Positions 44,717 through 53,946 of a stretch of 64,000 nucleotides of DNA are shown one piece after another. This DNA comes from Allohoeflea poritis. Lineage in GTDB: Bacteria; Pseudomonadota; Alphaproteobacteria; Rhizobiales; Rhizobiaceae. The stretch's first letter is position 1, and each line of letters opens with the position of its first letter. Position numbers and translations under genes: made by a program. Location: contig NZ_JAPJZH010000016.1 of NCBI RefSeq assembly GCF_027889715.1, forward strand, positions 1 to 64,000, in the 5' to 3' direction. The notes below the pieces were generated by a model. The model ran no database searches. It saw only the letters and a list, made by a program, of their open reading frames with translations, and was not told where the DNA came from.

Positions 44717-44776
44717 TTGACAACGAAACCACCATGTGGAATCGTATAAGGAACACTGTTACGATTATAGGAACAC
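44717..44776 (+). promoter_or_regulatory. iclR promoter region with direct repeats
   Basis: TTGACA at 44717-44722 is followed by ATAAGGAACAC (44746-44756) and the related ATTATAGGAACAC (44764-44776), which runs up to the iclR ATG. The first repeat overlaps the expected -10 region, and the second contains the likely ribosome site AGGA. The shared element also occurs in the palindrome at 44417, consistent with autoregulation by IclR. Confidence 0.5.
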
Positions 44777-45586
44777 ATGTCAAACTCAAACCAATCCCTC
44801 ATGCGCGGTCTGGCCATCCTCGAACTGCTCGATAAGACGCCTGACACGCTTGGCATACGAGATATCGCCAGAACCTTGGACCTTAGCCCGACGATCGTTC
44901 AGCGATTGGTACACTCGTTGGTAGACGCGAATTTTGCCCGGCAGGACCCCCAGACACAAAAATACACAATTGGCTACCGTGCTTTGGCGCTTGGCCGCTC
45001 GTTGATGACCGAAGAGCGCCTCGTACAAAATGCGCTCCCGGAACTCACAGCGTTGGCCAACGACCACCATTTGAACGCCTATCTAAGCGTTATCTCGGAC
45101 GGTGAGCTCACCTACGTTCTTGCAGAGCAAAGTGCAGGACCAATTGCGATCAAGATCAGGCCAGGCTCGAAGGCGCTCTATCACACCACCGCGATGGGCA
45201 AGGCGCTGTTGGCAGGCAAACCGCGCAAAGAGGTCGATGGCTTGCTGGCAAACGAACCGCTTACAGCCGTCACTAAAAACACCATTACCGATCCTGATTT
45301 GTTTTTTGCGACCCTGGAGCGGGCGGATGCTCAAGGCTATGCGCTTGCCGAAGGGGAAAACCTCGATGGTGTGACATCCGTTGGCGCCCGTATTCGGGAT
45401 GTTCACGGGAATGTTGTCGCGGCGATTAGCGTTGCCTATGCCCCCAGCCTTCAACCTGCGACCCAGATGGAGACGGTTGTCAACCTGGTCACGAGTGCTG
45501 CTTGTCGTATCTCTCTCGCGCTTGGCTGCCCAGAAGAGAAATTGGACCAAGTGACACCGGTCGTGGAGGCTTCTGGTGCTGCTTAA
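44777..45586 (+). CDS. IclR-family transcriptional regulator
   Basis: A 269-residue regulator. The N-terminal winged helix is at about residues 7-65 (MRGLAILELLDKTPDTLGIR, then LSPTIVQRLVHSLVDANF), with an IclR effector domain after residue 80 (YHTTAMGKALLAGKPRKEVD). It is the first gene of the operon reaching 52979 and is divergent from the DctPQM operon. Its 3' end overlaps the M24 peptidase start by 11 bp. It probably controls both sides through the TATAAGGAAC elements. Confidence 0.85.
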   Translation: MSNSNQSLMRGLAILELLDKTPDTLGIRDIARTLDLSPTIVQRLVHSLVDANFARQDPQTQKYTIGYRALALGRSLMTEERLVQNALPELTALANDHHLNAYLSVISDGELTYVLAEQSAGPIAIKIRPGSKALYHTTAMGKALLAGKPRKEVDGLLANEPLTAVTKNTITDPDLFFATLERADAQGYALAEGENLDGVTSVGARIRDVHGNVVAAISVAYAPSLQPATQMETVVNLVTSAACRISLALGCPEEKLDQVTPVVEASGAA

Positions 45587-46763
45587 TCATGGTCGATTGG
45601 AAGACATCGCAGTCGAAGAAGGCATTGATGCGCTGATTGCGACATCGCCTGAAAATGTAACTTACTCGAGCAATTACTGGGCTCTGTCACAGTGGATCCG
45701 GAGAGGGCCCCAGACTTATGTTGTGCTGCCTGTCGCCGACATGAAGCAGTCGCGGATCATCGCTGCAACGTCCTTGATCGACTTGCTGGCGGATCAGGAT
45801 GTTTGGATCGACACGGTCCAAAGGTTTGGTTTTTTTCAGGCAGATCGAGCACCGGATTTGACAGACGATTTGGATAAGCGTCAGGCCGCACTTTATGATT
45901 TGCAAGCCGATCCCAGTGCACTGGAAGCCCTGAAGCGCGCAATCGGTGAGTTGAAGCTTGAGGCCTCCGTCATTGGTCTGGATGAACTGGGCCTCCTCCC
46001 GGGCGCGTGGGAAGAGCTTCAAGCAGCCTTTCCACGCGCCACTTTCAAAAAATCCTCTGAAACCTTCCGAAGAATCCGCGCGATCAAAACGGAAGCTGAG
46101 ATTGATCGGCTGCGCAGCGCGGCGCAAATCACCGAGCGTTCTATCGCGGCCGCTCTGTCAAAGGCGAAAGAGGGTGCTACCGAACGAGAGCTTGCGAGAG
46201 CCTTTCATACCCAGGGCATTCTTGAAGACGCCATGCCGGTTCTCGGATGCATCGGGTTTGGGGGCCGTGGCGCCATGCCGAATGTGCAACCTAGCGATCG
46301 CAGGTTGGAAAACGGCGATGTGATCCGGTTCGATGTGGGCGGGCGGTACCAGCACTATCGAGCCGATATCGCGCGCAACGCGGTCCTCGGTACACCCTGT
46401 GAACGAACCCAAAAATATCATTCTGCGCTGCATACCGGCGTTGCCGAAGCGCTGGCGTTGATCAAGCCTGGCGTTGCGGCAAAAGACATATTTTTAACCG
46501 CGGTGGCGGCGACGAGGGACGCTGGAATTGCGGATTATCAACGTAGTCACGTGGGTCATGGGATCGGCATCGATGGCTATGATCTGCCAATTCTGTCTGC
46601 CGATAGCACCGACATCATCGAAGAAGGCATGGTGCTATGTGTTGAGACCCCTTACTACGAGCTAGGCTGGTGCGGCCTGCAGGTCGAAGACACAGTTGTC
46701 GTGCGCGCCAATGGTGTCGAGACATTTATGAACACTGACGGTCGTTTGCAGGTGCTGCAATGA
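45576..46763 (+). CDS. M24-family peptidase (Xaa-Pro aminopeptidase/creatinase-like)
   Basis: A 395-residue protein with a creatinase N-terminal domain and a pita-bread catalytic domain. Metal ligands are visible as Asp in RFDVGG and RADIAR, His in HVGHGIGID, Glu in CVETPYYELG and Glu in QVEDTVVV, so the dinuclear site looks intact. The start is a GTG at 45576 with GGAGG 7-11 nt upstream, overlapping iclR. Likely reactions are Xaa-Pro or amidino/amide C-N cleavage of the imported compound. Confidence 0.85.
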   Translation: MLLNHGRLEDIAVEEGIDALIATSPENVTYSSNYWALSQWIRRGPQTYVVLPVADMKQSRIIAATSLIDLLADQDVWIDTVQRFGFFQADRAPDLTDDLDKRQAALYDLQADPSALEALKRAIGELKLEASVIGLDELGLLPGAWEELQAAFPRATFKKSSETFRRIRAIKTEAEIDRLRSAAQITERSIAAALSKAKEGATERELARAFHTQGILEDAMPVLGCIGFGGRGAMPNVQPSDRRLENGDVIRFDVGGRYQHYRADIARNAVLGTPCERTQKYHSALHTGVAEALALIKPGVAAKDIFLTAVAATRDAGIADYQRSHVGHGIGIDGYDLPILSADSTDIIEEGMVLCVETPYYELGWCGLQVEDTVVVRANGVETFMNTDGRLQVLQ

Positions 46764-47584
46764 CCCGATCAGACCCGAACAGTTTCGACCGCTCATCGCT
46801 CATTCGTGCACATGCGCGCGAGACCCGGTCTGCGGCCAGAAACGGCTCGCTTTCCTATGTCACGCACGGACTATCGCGCGGACATGTGCAAGCCAATCTC
46901 GCAATTGTCCCTCAGGACTATGCGTTTGAGTTTCTGACGTTCTGCCAGCGCAATCCCAAGCCCTGTCCAATCATTGAAGTGCTGGACCCCGGTGAGGTCG
47001 AATTCAAGATATCTGCGCCGGGCTCAGATGTGCGCACAGACTTGCCGAGCTATCGGGTTTACCGCGACGGAGCCCTTTCCGAAGAACGCGTCGATATCAC
47101 TGAAATATGGCGTGATGACCATGTCGCCTTTCTTCTGGGATGCAGCAACTCATTCGATGAGGTGCTTGAGCGCAATGGGATACCACAGCGTCACCTTGAA
47201 AAACCCGACGGCCGCATTTCTGTCTACCGATCCAACATTGCCTGTTTGCCAGCCGGGAGGCTTCACGGAAATGTCGTCGTGACGATGCGTCCAATTCCGC
47301 ATCAAGAAGTCGTGCGCGTGACTGAATTGTCATCGCGGTTTCCAATCGCTCATGGCGGGCCGGTTCACATCGGTGATGCTGAACAAATCGGAATCGCCGA
47401 TTTGTCCAAGGTGGATTGGGGCGGCGTCAACCCGCTGCGCGCGGGTGATGTCCCGGTCTACTGGGCTTGTGGTGTGACGCCGCAAGATGTGGCGCTCGCC
47501 AGCGGCATTCCCGAAATGATCACACATGCGCCCGGGCACATGTTCGTCACGGATCTTTACATCGACGATCAGCGAAAAGGCTGA
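46760..47584 (+). CDS. DUF1445 protein, putative hydro-lyase / D-glutamate-cyclase-like
   Basis: A 274-residue member of the UPF0317/DUF1445 family. Recognisable segments are RNPKPCPIIEVLDPGE, FLLGCSNSFDEVLE and PGHMFVTDLYID. The C-terminal half of mammalian D-glutamate cyclase belongs to this family and converts D-glutamate to 5-oxo-D-proline; bacterial members are largely uncharacterised. It overlaps the M24 gene by 4 bp and precedes a TAXI receptor, so it probably handles a D-amino acid or related carboxylate. Confidence 0.82.
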   Translation: MTRSDPNSFDRSSLIRAHARETRSAARNGSLSYVTHGLSRGHVQANLAIVPQDYAFEFLTFCQRNPKPCPIIEVLDPGEVEFKISAPGSDVRTDLPSYRVYRDGALSEERVDITEIWRDDHVAFLLGCSNSFDEVLERNGIPQRHLEKPDGRISVYRSNIACLPAGRLHGNVVVTMRPIPHQEVVRVTELSSRFPIAHGGPVHIGDAEQIGIADLSKVDWGGVNPLRAGDVPVYWACGVTPQDVALASGIPEMITHAPGHMFVTDLYIDDQRKG

Positions 47585-47612
47585 CGGACAGCTCTACAAC
47601 AAGGAGGAAATC

Positions 47613-48752
47613 ATGAACCTGAAGCTTACGGCACTTGCGCTTATTGCGATGACCACCTCGGTCAGCGCAAAAGACGTGAACTTACCCCAAGACCTGTCAT
47701 GGACAGCGTTTGGAACGACATCGTCAGGCTACGCGCAATCAGTCGGTATCGGCCAGATGCTTGATGCCAAATACAATGTGAGCCTGCGCATTATTCCGGG
47801 CGAGAACGACGTCGCACGAATGATCCCCCTACAGCGTGGGCAATCGGATATCTGCGCTTGCGGTATCGCCTCTTACTTCGCTCAGGAAGGCGTACTCATG
47901 TTCGCGGACAAAGACTGGGGGCCGCAACGGCTCTACACATTGTTCAACAATGTGGGCGTCAACGGTCAAACCGCGGCCATAGCTGGCGACATCGGTGTGG
48001 AGTCCATCTCGGATCTGCGCGGCAAGCGCGTGACCTGGATCAAAGGCTCACCAGCCAACAATACAAACATGACGGCGTTGCTGGCCTTTGGCGGACTGAC
48101 CTGGGATGATGTCGAGCGTGTCGAGGTTCCAGGCTGGAAGCAGTCTATCGAAGCATTGCTTAACGGGCAGACAGACGCCTCATGGGCGTCAACCACAACC
48201 GGTACCTTGAGCCGGATCGCCGCATCACCGCGCGGGCTCATGTTCCCCAACCTGCCGCATGATGACGCCGAAGGATGGGCGCGGGCACAAAAAGTCGCCC
48301 CGTGGTTTGCCCCAAGCGTTGTTGAAGCCTATGTCGCTGACGCGGGGGTGGATGGCCCCTATGAAGGCATGAACTACCCCTATCCGTTGTTTGTTTCCAC
48401 GCCGAACATTCCCGAGGACACCGCCTATGGCCTCACAAAGGCGATTATGGAAAACTTTGATGCGATCAAGGACGCGGGACCAAGCATGGCGGGCTATGCG
48501 TCTGACCGTCAAATCCTGGATTACATCTTCCCGGTACACCCTGCGGCCGTGGCCTATTACAAAGATGCCGGCATTTGGACCGATGCTCATCAGGCCCATA
48601 ATGACATGCTGAACAAACGCCAGGACGTGCTCGAAGAAGCGTGGCAGCAAATGGAAGGCTCCACTCTCGATGGAGATGCATTTGCGGCCGAGTGGATGAA
48701 AGTCCGCGCCGCCGAGCTGACCAAGGCCGGCCTGCCGGTGGTCTTCAACTGA
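47613..48752 (+). CDS. TAXI-family TRAP substrate-binding protein
   Basis: A 379-residue periplasmic receptor. The AAGGAGGAAATC site and the signal peptide MNLKLTALALIAMTTSVSA (then KD) fix the ATG at 47613. The TAXI family is recognised by LSWTAFGTTSSGYAQSVGIGQML and later TWIKGSPANNTNMTALLAFGG. TAXI receptors work with fused TRAP permeases, which is exactly what follows downstream. The ligand is unknown; glutamate-like compounds are known for some members. Confidence 0.85.
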   Translation: MNLKLTALALIAMTTSVSAKDVNLPQDLSWTAFGTTSSGYAQSVGIGQMLDAKYNVSLRIIPGENDVARMIPLQRGQSDICACGIASYFAQEGVLMFADKDWGPQRLYTLFNNVGVNGQTAAIAGDIGVESISDLRGKRVTWIKGSPANNTNMTALLAFGGLTWDDVERVEVPGWKQSIEALLNGQTDASWASTTTGTLSRIAASPRGLMFPNLPHDDAEGWARAQKVAPWFAPSVVEAYVADAGVDGPYEGMNYPYPLFVSTPNIPEDTAYGLTKAIMENFDAIKDAGPSMAGYASDRQILDYIFPVHPAAVAYYKDAGIWTDAHQAHNDMLNKRQDVLEEAWQQMEGSTLDGDAFAAEWMKVRAAELTKAGLPVVFN

Positions 48753-48774
48753 TCATCCTCTAATGCGCCAAACG

Positions 48775-48799
48775 ACGAGAGGCAGTCCTTGCCTCTCGT
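48775..48799 (+). terminator. Stem-loop between the TAXI receptor and its permease
   Basis: ACGAGAGGCA (48775-48784) pairs with TGCCTCTCGT (48790-48799) as a perfect 10-bp stem with a 5-nt loop. Only a weak pyrimidine run follows, so it is more likely a 3' stabiliser or attenuator than a full terminator. Confidence 0.75.
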
Positions 48800-48829
48800 G
48801 CCTACCCTTTGCACGAAAGCCTCCACAAG

Positions 48830-50821
48830 ATGAGTCCGCCCGATATACCAACCAAACACCAAGACCCGCCTGCTCAAAAACCGACTAAACTGTTGACGGT
48901 CATTATCTCAGGTGCGGCGGTTCTCAGCTGTTTCGCCGCCGCATGGATCATGTTCGGGCTAGGCCATGTGACCGGCTTGTTCGTGCCGCTCGAAACGCAA
49001 TATCTTTATGTCCTGATCGCACTCTTGCTGCCGGTCGTTTTCCTCTGTCACAGCGCATCGGGAAATGCTCGCGTTAACGGCGTTCCAAGTTACGACTGGC
49101 TCCTGGCCCTTGTGGCATTCGCGATCCCGTTCTCATTCGCTTTGAGCGCGGATACGATGCTGGTTGAGGGTTGGGAGTATGCCGCGCCGGATTATGCCCG
49201 CTGGATGTCCTATGTGTTCTGGGCACTTATTTTGGAGGCACTTCGACGCTCTGCTGGGTTTGCAATTTTTGCGATCTGTCTGATTTTTTCATTTTATCCG
49301 GTCTACTCTGAGGCCCTGCCGGGCATTTTGCGCGCGCAATCTACAGATCTTGCGACCACCGCCGGGTTCCACATCTTTGGCAGCGAGAGCATTCTCGGCG
49401 TGCCCATGAGCGCTTTCGCAACCCTGGTGATCGGATTTCTGATCTTTGGAGTGGCGCTGCAATACACCGGCGGTGGTGCGTTCTTTCTCAATCTGGCATT
49501 TGCGCTCCTTGGCACCAAAAGAGGTGGTCCCGCGAAAGTCGCGATATTTTCTTCAGGCCTCATGGGATCAATGAGCGGATCAGTGATCACCAATGTGCTG
49601 ACAACGGGTGTCATGTCGATCCCTGCCATGAAACGTGTTGGCTTCAGCGGGCGGTACGCCGGCGGCGTTGAGGCCTGTGCCTCAACCGGCGGCGTTTTGA
49701 TGCCGCCAGTCATGGGCGCTACTGCCTTCATCATGGCGACATTTATCGAGGTGCCTTATTCGGAAATTGTCATTGCCGCGGCGATCCCGTCGATCCTCTA
49801 CTACGCGGCGCTCTTTCTCCAGATCGACGCTTATGCGGCTCGCAATGGTATCCAAGGTCTGCCAAGGGGCGAACTCCCGAAAGTCAGGGATGTCATTCGA
49901 GATGGATGGTACTTTATCTTTGTCCTGACGCTGCTGGTATTTATGCTGCTCTATCTGCAGCGTGAGGCACAGGCTCCCTTTTATGCCACCGCGCTTTTGA
50001 TCGGTATCAATCAAATATCGAAACAGCATCGCTGGAACGCCCAGAAGCTCCTTGAATTTGTCATGGCAGTGGGAAAAATGCTGGCTGATCTGGCGGCTCT
50101 TTTGGCAGGTGTCGGGCTTATCATCGGTGCCCTTACTTTGTCTGGAAAGGTCGGGAGCATCGCCTATGAGCTCGTCAAACTTGCAGGCGACAATGTGTTT
50201 GTCCTGCTGCTCATGGGTGCCTTGACCAGTTTCGTTCTGGGGATGGGGATGACTGTCACCGCAGCCTATTTGTTCCTCGCTGTAACCCTGGCACCGGCTT
50301 TGACATCTTCCGGCCTCGACAAAGTCGCGGTCCATCTTTTCATGCTCTACTGGGGAATGGTTTCCTTTATCACACCGCCGGTCTCACTTGGGGCATTTGC
50401 AGCGGCCTCCATCGCAAAATCCAATCCTATGAAAACAGGACTTGAGGCCATGAGGCTGGGATCAATCATCTATTTCCTACCCTTTTTCTTCGTCCTCAAT
50501 CCGGCGTTAATTGCGCGCGGATCATGGGGAGAGGTTGCTCTTGTCACAGCCACAGCGTTTGGCGGCATTGTCGCGATCGCGGGAGGGCTACAAGGATATC
50601 TGCCAGGCTATGGCAGGGTCACAAATCATCCTATGGTCTCCATCGTCATTCGATGTGCACTTCTGATTGGCGGTGTGGCTCTGGCTCTGCCTGGTGGTGA
50701 GCTGACCGGATTGTCGCACAGCACTTTGCTGCTCGGCGGCGTTGCTTCGATTGTTGCGGCGCTAGGCCTCAATTCCATGCAATTGAGAAGCTCTTTGGCC
50801 GCTAAGAGAGATGGCGTGTGA
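48830..50821 (+). CDS. TRAP transporter fused permease (4TM plus 12TM)
   Basis: A 663-residue membrane protein carrying DctQ-like and DctM-like parts in one chain. The N-terminal spans begin near residue 20 and the second half has GSMSGSVITNVLTTGVMSIPAMKR, TGGVLMPPVMGATAFIMA and SFITPPVSLGAFAAASIAKS. This is the standard partner of TAXI receptors. The ATG at 48830 is used; a TTG at 48809 is an alternative, and neither has a strong ribosome site. Its stop overlaps the next ATG by 1 bp (TGATG). Confidence 0.88.
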   Translation: MSPPDIPTKHQDPPAQKPTKLLTVIISGAAVLSCFAAAWIMFGLGHVTGLFVPLETQYLYVLIALLLPVVFLCHSASGNARVNGVPSYDWLLALVAFAIPFSFALSADTMLVEGWEYAAPDYARWMSYVFWALILEALRRSAGFAIFAICLIFSFYPVYSEALPGILRAQSTDLATTAGFHIFGSESILGVPMSAFATLVIGFLIFGVALQYTGGGAFFLNLAFALLGTKRGGPAKVAIFSSGLMGSMSGSVITNVLTTGVMSIPAMKRVGFSGRYAGGVEACASTGGVLMPPVMGATAFIMATFIEVPYSEIVIAAAIPSILYYAALFLQIDAYAARNGIQGLPRGELPKVRDVIRDGWYFIFVLTLLVFMLLYLQREAQAPFYATALLIGINQISKQHRWNAQKLLEFVMAVGKMLADLAALLAGVGLIIGALTLSGKVGSIAYELVKLAGDNVFVLLLMGALTSFVLGMGMTVTAAYLFLAVTLAPALTSSGLDKVAVHLFMLYWGMVSFITPPVSLGAFAAASIAKSNPMKTGLEAMRLGSIIYFLPFFFVLNPALIARGSWGEVALVTATAFGGIVAIAGGLQGYLPGYGRVTNHPMVSIVIRCALLIGGVALALPGGELTGLSHSTLLLGGVASIVAALGLNSMQLRSSLAAKRDGV

Positions 50822-51987
50822 TGGACCAATTGTCTCCCAACTCAAGCAATGGGCAGGTTGAGACTGCCGGCTGGCGGAGCCTGTCGCCGGCAACCTATCG
50901 TGGCTCGACTATCGTATATCCGGACTATGAGAGCTTTCTCAAACGTGGTGAGGGTGGGCGCAAGGCGTTCACCTATGGACTGGCCGGTACGCCGACAAGC
51001 CGGTTACTGCAGGCACGGCTGACCGAGATGGAAGAAGCCGTCGACACTTTCCTGGTGCCGTCGGGATTGCTGGCGATCACTGTTTCGATGCTGGCGCTGC
51101 TTAAGCCCGGCGATACGGTTTTGATCCCAGAGACGGTGTACGGGCCGGTGCGTCGCTTTGCGAGCGAAACGCTTGCTGTGATGCGCATCAACGCCCAATA
51201 CTATGACCCGCGCTCCACGAATAACATCGCGTTCGACGATCCCAAGCTCCGTCTTGTCTGGGTTGAATCGCCGGGGTCCATCACCATGGAACTCCAGGAT
51301 ATTGCCGATATCAGTAGGCGCGCCAGGGCTCGCGGGATCCTTGTTGGCTGCGACAACTCCTGGGCCTCGCCCTATCTCTGCAAACCGATTGCGCTTGGCG
51401 CTGATATTGTTGTCGAAGCCGTTTCCAAGACCCTGTCCGGTCATTCGGATTTGCTGATGGGTTCGATCAGCGTTGCGTCAGAGGCTATCGCAGATCCCAT
51501 TCATAGAACGATACGTTCGCTCGGCATCGGCGTTTCTCCGGATGACTGTTTTCTGGCGCTGCGCGGTCTGGAGACCGCTGAACTTCGGATCAAACATGCG
51601 GGGCAATCAGGGCTCCAATTGGCCAGGCATTTGTGCGACACGAAGCGCTTTCCACTCATTGAGGCGGTGCTGCATCCAGGGCTGTCAAACGACGCCAATC
51701 ATGCGCTTTGGACATCGCAGTTTACCGGATCCAATGGGGTGTTCAGCCTCGCATTGGCCAAGGAGAATGGCGAAGCTCATGGGCGACGTTATCAACGGCT
51801 GAAGACATTCTCGCTTGGTGCCTCATGGGGCGGAACACATAGTCTTCTTGCACCGTCGGTCATTGTCGATGGGCGCTGTGCCGGCAAGTATGACGGAAAG
51901 CGGTTTCTACGCTTAAGCATCGGATTGGAGCCGGTATCGGTGCTTTTGTCCGACTTGGATGCGTTTTTCTCCGAGGCGGATGGATGA
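50821..51987 (+). CDS. metC: Cystathionine beta-lyase / Cys-Met metabolism PLP enzyme
   Basis: A 388-residue fold type I enzyme of the trans-sulfuration family. FTYGLAGTPTSRLLQARLTEME holds the usual Tyr-Gly-x-x-x-x-P-T segment, GCDNSWASPYLCKPIALGADI the cofactor Asp, and AVSKTLSGHSDLLMG the Schiff-base Lys. It resembles the alphaproteobacterial MetC group. In this operon it could act as a C-S or C-N lyase on an imported amino-acid derivative rather than in methionine synthesis. It overlaps both neighbours (TGATG before, ATGA after). Confidence 0.84.
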   Translation: MDQLSPNSSNGQVETAGWRSLSPATYRGSTIVYPDYESFLKRGEGGRKAFTYGLAGTPTSRLLQARLTEMEEAVDTFLVPSGLLAITVSMLALLKPGDTVLIPETVYGPVRRFASETLAVMRINAQYYDPRSTNNIAFDDPKLRLVWVESPGSITMELQDIADISRRARARGILVGCDNSWASPYLCKPIALGADIVVEAVSKTLSGHSDLLMGSISVASEAIADPIHRTIRSLGIGVSPDDCFLALRGLETAELRIKHAGQSGLQLARHLCDTKRFPLIEAVLHPGLSNDANHALWTSQFTGSNGVFSLALAKENGEAHGRRYQRLKTFSLGASWGGTHSLLAPSVIVDGRCAGKYDGKRFLRLSIGLEPVSVLLSDLDAFFSEADG

Positions 51988-52979
51988 CGGATGATGTTAA
52001 TCTGTCCATTGCCGAATTACGCACCATCGCCGCTACGGCATTGGTGCGTTTTGGCGCCGAAAAGACCAATGCCGAATACGTTGCGGAGGCAATATGTCAT
52101 GCCGAATCCCGCGGTATTCGAGAATGCGGTGTGCCCCACCTGATCGATTTTTGCGGGCATCTTCAATCCGGACGCGTCGATGGAACCGTCCGTCCGTCTG
52201 TCCAACAAGTGGCTCCTGCCGTGGTTCATGCGCATGCAAATGGTGGTTTTGCTCAACCGGCCTTTGCCGCCGGGTTTCCTATAGCGAGCGCCAAGGCCTT
52301 TGAACTGGGGTGCGCCGTCCTTGTTGTGTCAAATTCCCATACATGTGGCGAGTTAGGGTTTTTCACAAAACAATTCGCCAGTGCCGGCCTTGTTAGTCTG
52401 GGTTTCACAAACGGAACTGCGCTTGTGGCGCCTCCTGAGGGAGCGCGCCCCGTGCTGGGAACCAATCCAATTGCCTTCACGGTCCCCGGACGAGACGGAG
52501 AGCCAAGAATTCACATTGACCAAAGCACCAGCATTGTAAACCGGGCCATCATTGCGCGGACTGAACAGATGGAGTCTGTTCTTATGCCCGGCTGGGCCAA
52601 AGATCGTTTCGGGCAACCAACGCAAGATCCGCGAGAGGCACTGAACGGGAGTATTCTCTCAGCCGGCGGCGCGCGCGGCTTCTGTCTGGCGATCGTTGCT
52701 GAAGTTCTGTCTGCAATGGTGACCGGTTCCAGGCTGTCGATCAATACACAATTGCTGAAGGCGCCAGAAGGCAAGCCGCACCACCTGGGTCAGTTTTTCC
52801 TTGTTTTGGACCCGGGAATCATCGGTCAGTCTGAGTTCTGGACCTCTCTTGAGGTGTTTTGTGACGCCGTTGAAAGCCAAGCCAAATGTCGGCTCCCCGG
52901 TTCGGGAAAGGCCGATATCGCTGAAATCACACTGCCGGACAAGCTTTGGCAAACTTGTTTAGGGCTTCTGTCTGGGTGA
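51984..52979 (+). CDS. Ldh2/MDH2-family NAD(P)-dependent oxidoreductase
   Basis: A 331-residue member of the type 2 malate/L-lactate dehydrogenase family (YiaK, ComC, DpkA and others). SRGIRECGVPHL and VVSNSHTCGELGFFTKQFASAG match the family, with the catalytic His in SNSHTCG, and PVLGTNPIAFTVPG is present. Some members reduce cyclic imino acids such as piperideine- or pyrroline-2-carboxylate, so reduction of a cyclic imine or 2-oxo acid is plausible here. It is the last gene of the IclR-led operon. Confidence 0.84.
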   Translation: MTDDVNLSIAELRTIAATALVRFGAEKTNAEYVAEAICHAESRGIRECGVPHLIDFCGHLQSGRVDGTVRPSVQQVAPAVVHAHANGGFAQPAFAAGFPIASAKAFELGCAVLVVSNSHTCGELGFFTKQFASAGLVSLGFTNGTALVAPPEGARPVLGTNPIAFTVPGRDGEPRIHIDQSTSIVNRAIIARTEQMESVLMPGWAKDRFGQPTQDPREALNGSILSAGGARGFCLAIVAEVLSAMVTGSRLSINTQLLKAPEGKPHHLGQFFLVLDPGIIGQSEFWTSLEVFCDAVESQAKCRLPGSGKADIAEITLPDKLWQTCLGLLSG

Positions 52980-53169
52980 ATTTCACTCAGTGACTCCCAT
53001 AAATGACTCTACCACGACACCACCAAACGGACCCTGGGCAGTGGGCCGTGGTCATCGAGGACAAGACACTCCCCAAAACCACGAATTGGTTCAGGAGATA
53101 AAAACCACCCTTAACTCAGCGGGTTCCGCCGACTGTCACCGCATGGTAAACGGCCGGGCGCTGACCGGC

Positions 53170-53817
53170 TTATTTGCCGTGTCTTGCGAACTCATGGACC
53201 AGGAAGTCCTTCAGTGCTTCCTGCATACCGTCGGCATCCGCATTGCCTGCAGGGACGATGGGCAACATCGCGCTGCCGCGCAAATAGTTGAGCGCGAAAT
53301 GAAGGGCTTTCACGCGAGGATCGTCGCGCGCGCGCGGCAAGTCGAACGCACGGCACCACACATCTTCGCATTTTTCCACGGACGCGTGGCGATGCATCGC
53401 CACACGCGGATGAAGATCAGATTCGCCCCGGCTTCCAATCACGATCTCCCAAACCGCCATGTAGCGCCGGTCCGCGTAGAATTCGGACCACAGTAGGTCG
53501 ACGAAGGCATCGATCTTTTGTCGGGTCGTGCCCTCGACATGCTCGGCGCGATCGAGCACCAGCGACATCTCAGCCATGAGCGTGTCGAGTGCGGCGAGGA
53601 TCAATTCATCCTTCTTGCCGAAATGGTGCTGAAGTGCGCCCGCCGTGATTTTGGCGCGCCGGGAAATCTCATGCGTCGTCGTCCTCGAATAACCGATCTC
53701 GCACAGACATTCGATGGTCGCCTCGATCAGCGCCTTGCGCGTTTCGGCGGTGCGTAGGGCGTTCGGGCGACGCCCCTGTTTGGCGGGCCTGTTGTCTTTC
53801 AAAACACTGTCACCCAT
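53170..53817 (-). CDS. TetR-family transcriptional regulator
   Basis: A 215-residue regulator. The basic N-terminus (KQGRRPNALRTAETRKALIE) leads into a helix-turn-helix at about residues 25-72 (GYSRTTTHEISRRAKITAGALQHHFGKKDELI) and a helical effector domain with a BetI/RutR-like C-terminal half. It is divergent from the M20/DAO/M19/TRAP block. Related palindromes at 53906 and 57729 are its likely operators. Confidence 0.85.
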   Translation of the reverse strand: MGDSVLKDNRPAKQGRRPNALRTAETRKALIEATIECLCEIGYSRTTTHEISRRAKITAGALQHHFGKKDELILAALDTLMAEMSLVLDRAEHVEGTTRQKIDAFVDLLWSEFYADRRYMAVWEIVIGSRGESDLHPRVAMHRHASVEKCEDVWCRAFDLPRARDDPRVKALHFALNYLRGSAMLPIVPAGNADADGMQEALKDFLVHEFARHGK

Positions 53818-53890
53818 CGCGAGCCTCCCTTGGCTGCCGTCATGATACCCGCTTTAGGACATGCGCGTCCGCGAGGAAAAGGGGTAGAGC

Positions 53891-53919
53891 TTGACAAATA
53901 CATTTTACATGTAATGTAT
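53891..53919 (+). promoter_or_regulatory. Promoter and candidate TetR operator upstream of the M20 gene
   Basis: TTGACA (53891-53896), a 17-nt spacer and ATGTAT (53914-53919) look like a promoter. The element TACATGTAATGTAT (53906-53919), containing the palindrome TTACATGTAA, overlaps the -10 box. Nearly the same 14-mer lies at 57729 behind another TTGACA, so a common repressor is likely. Confidence 0.65.
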
Positions 53920-53946
53920 GTTTCTAACATGGTAAAGGTCCTGCGG

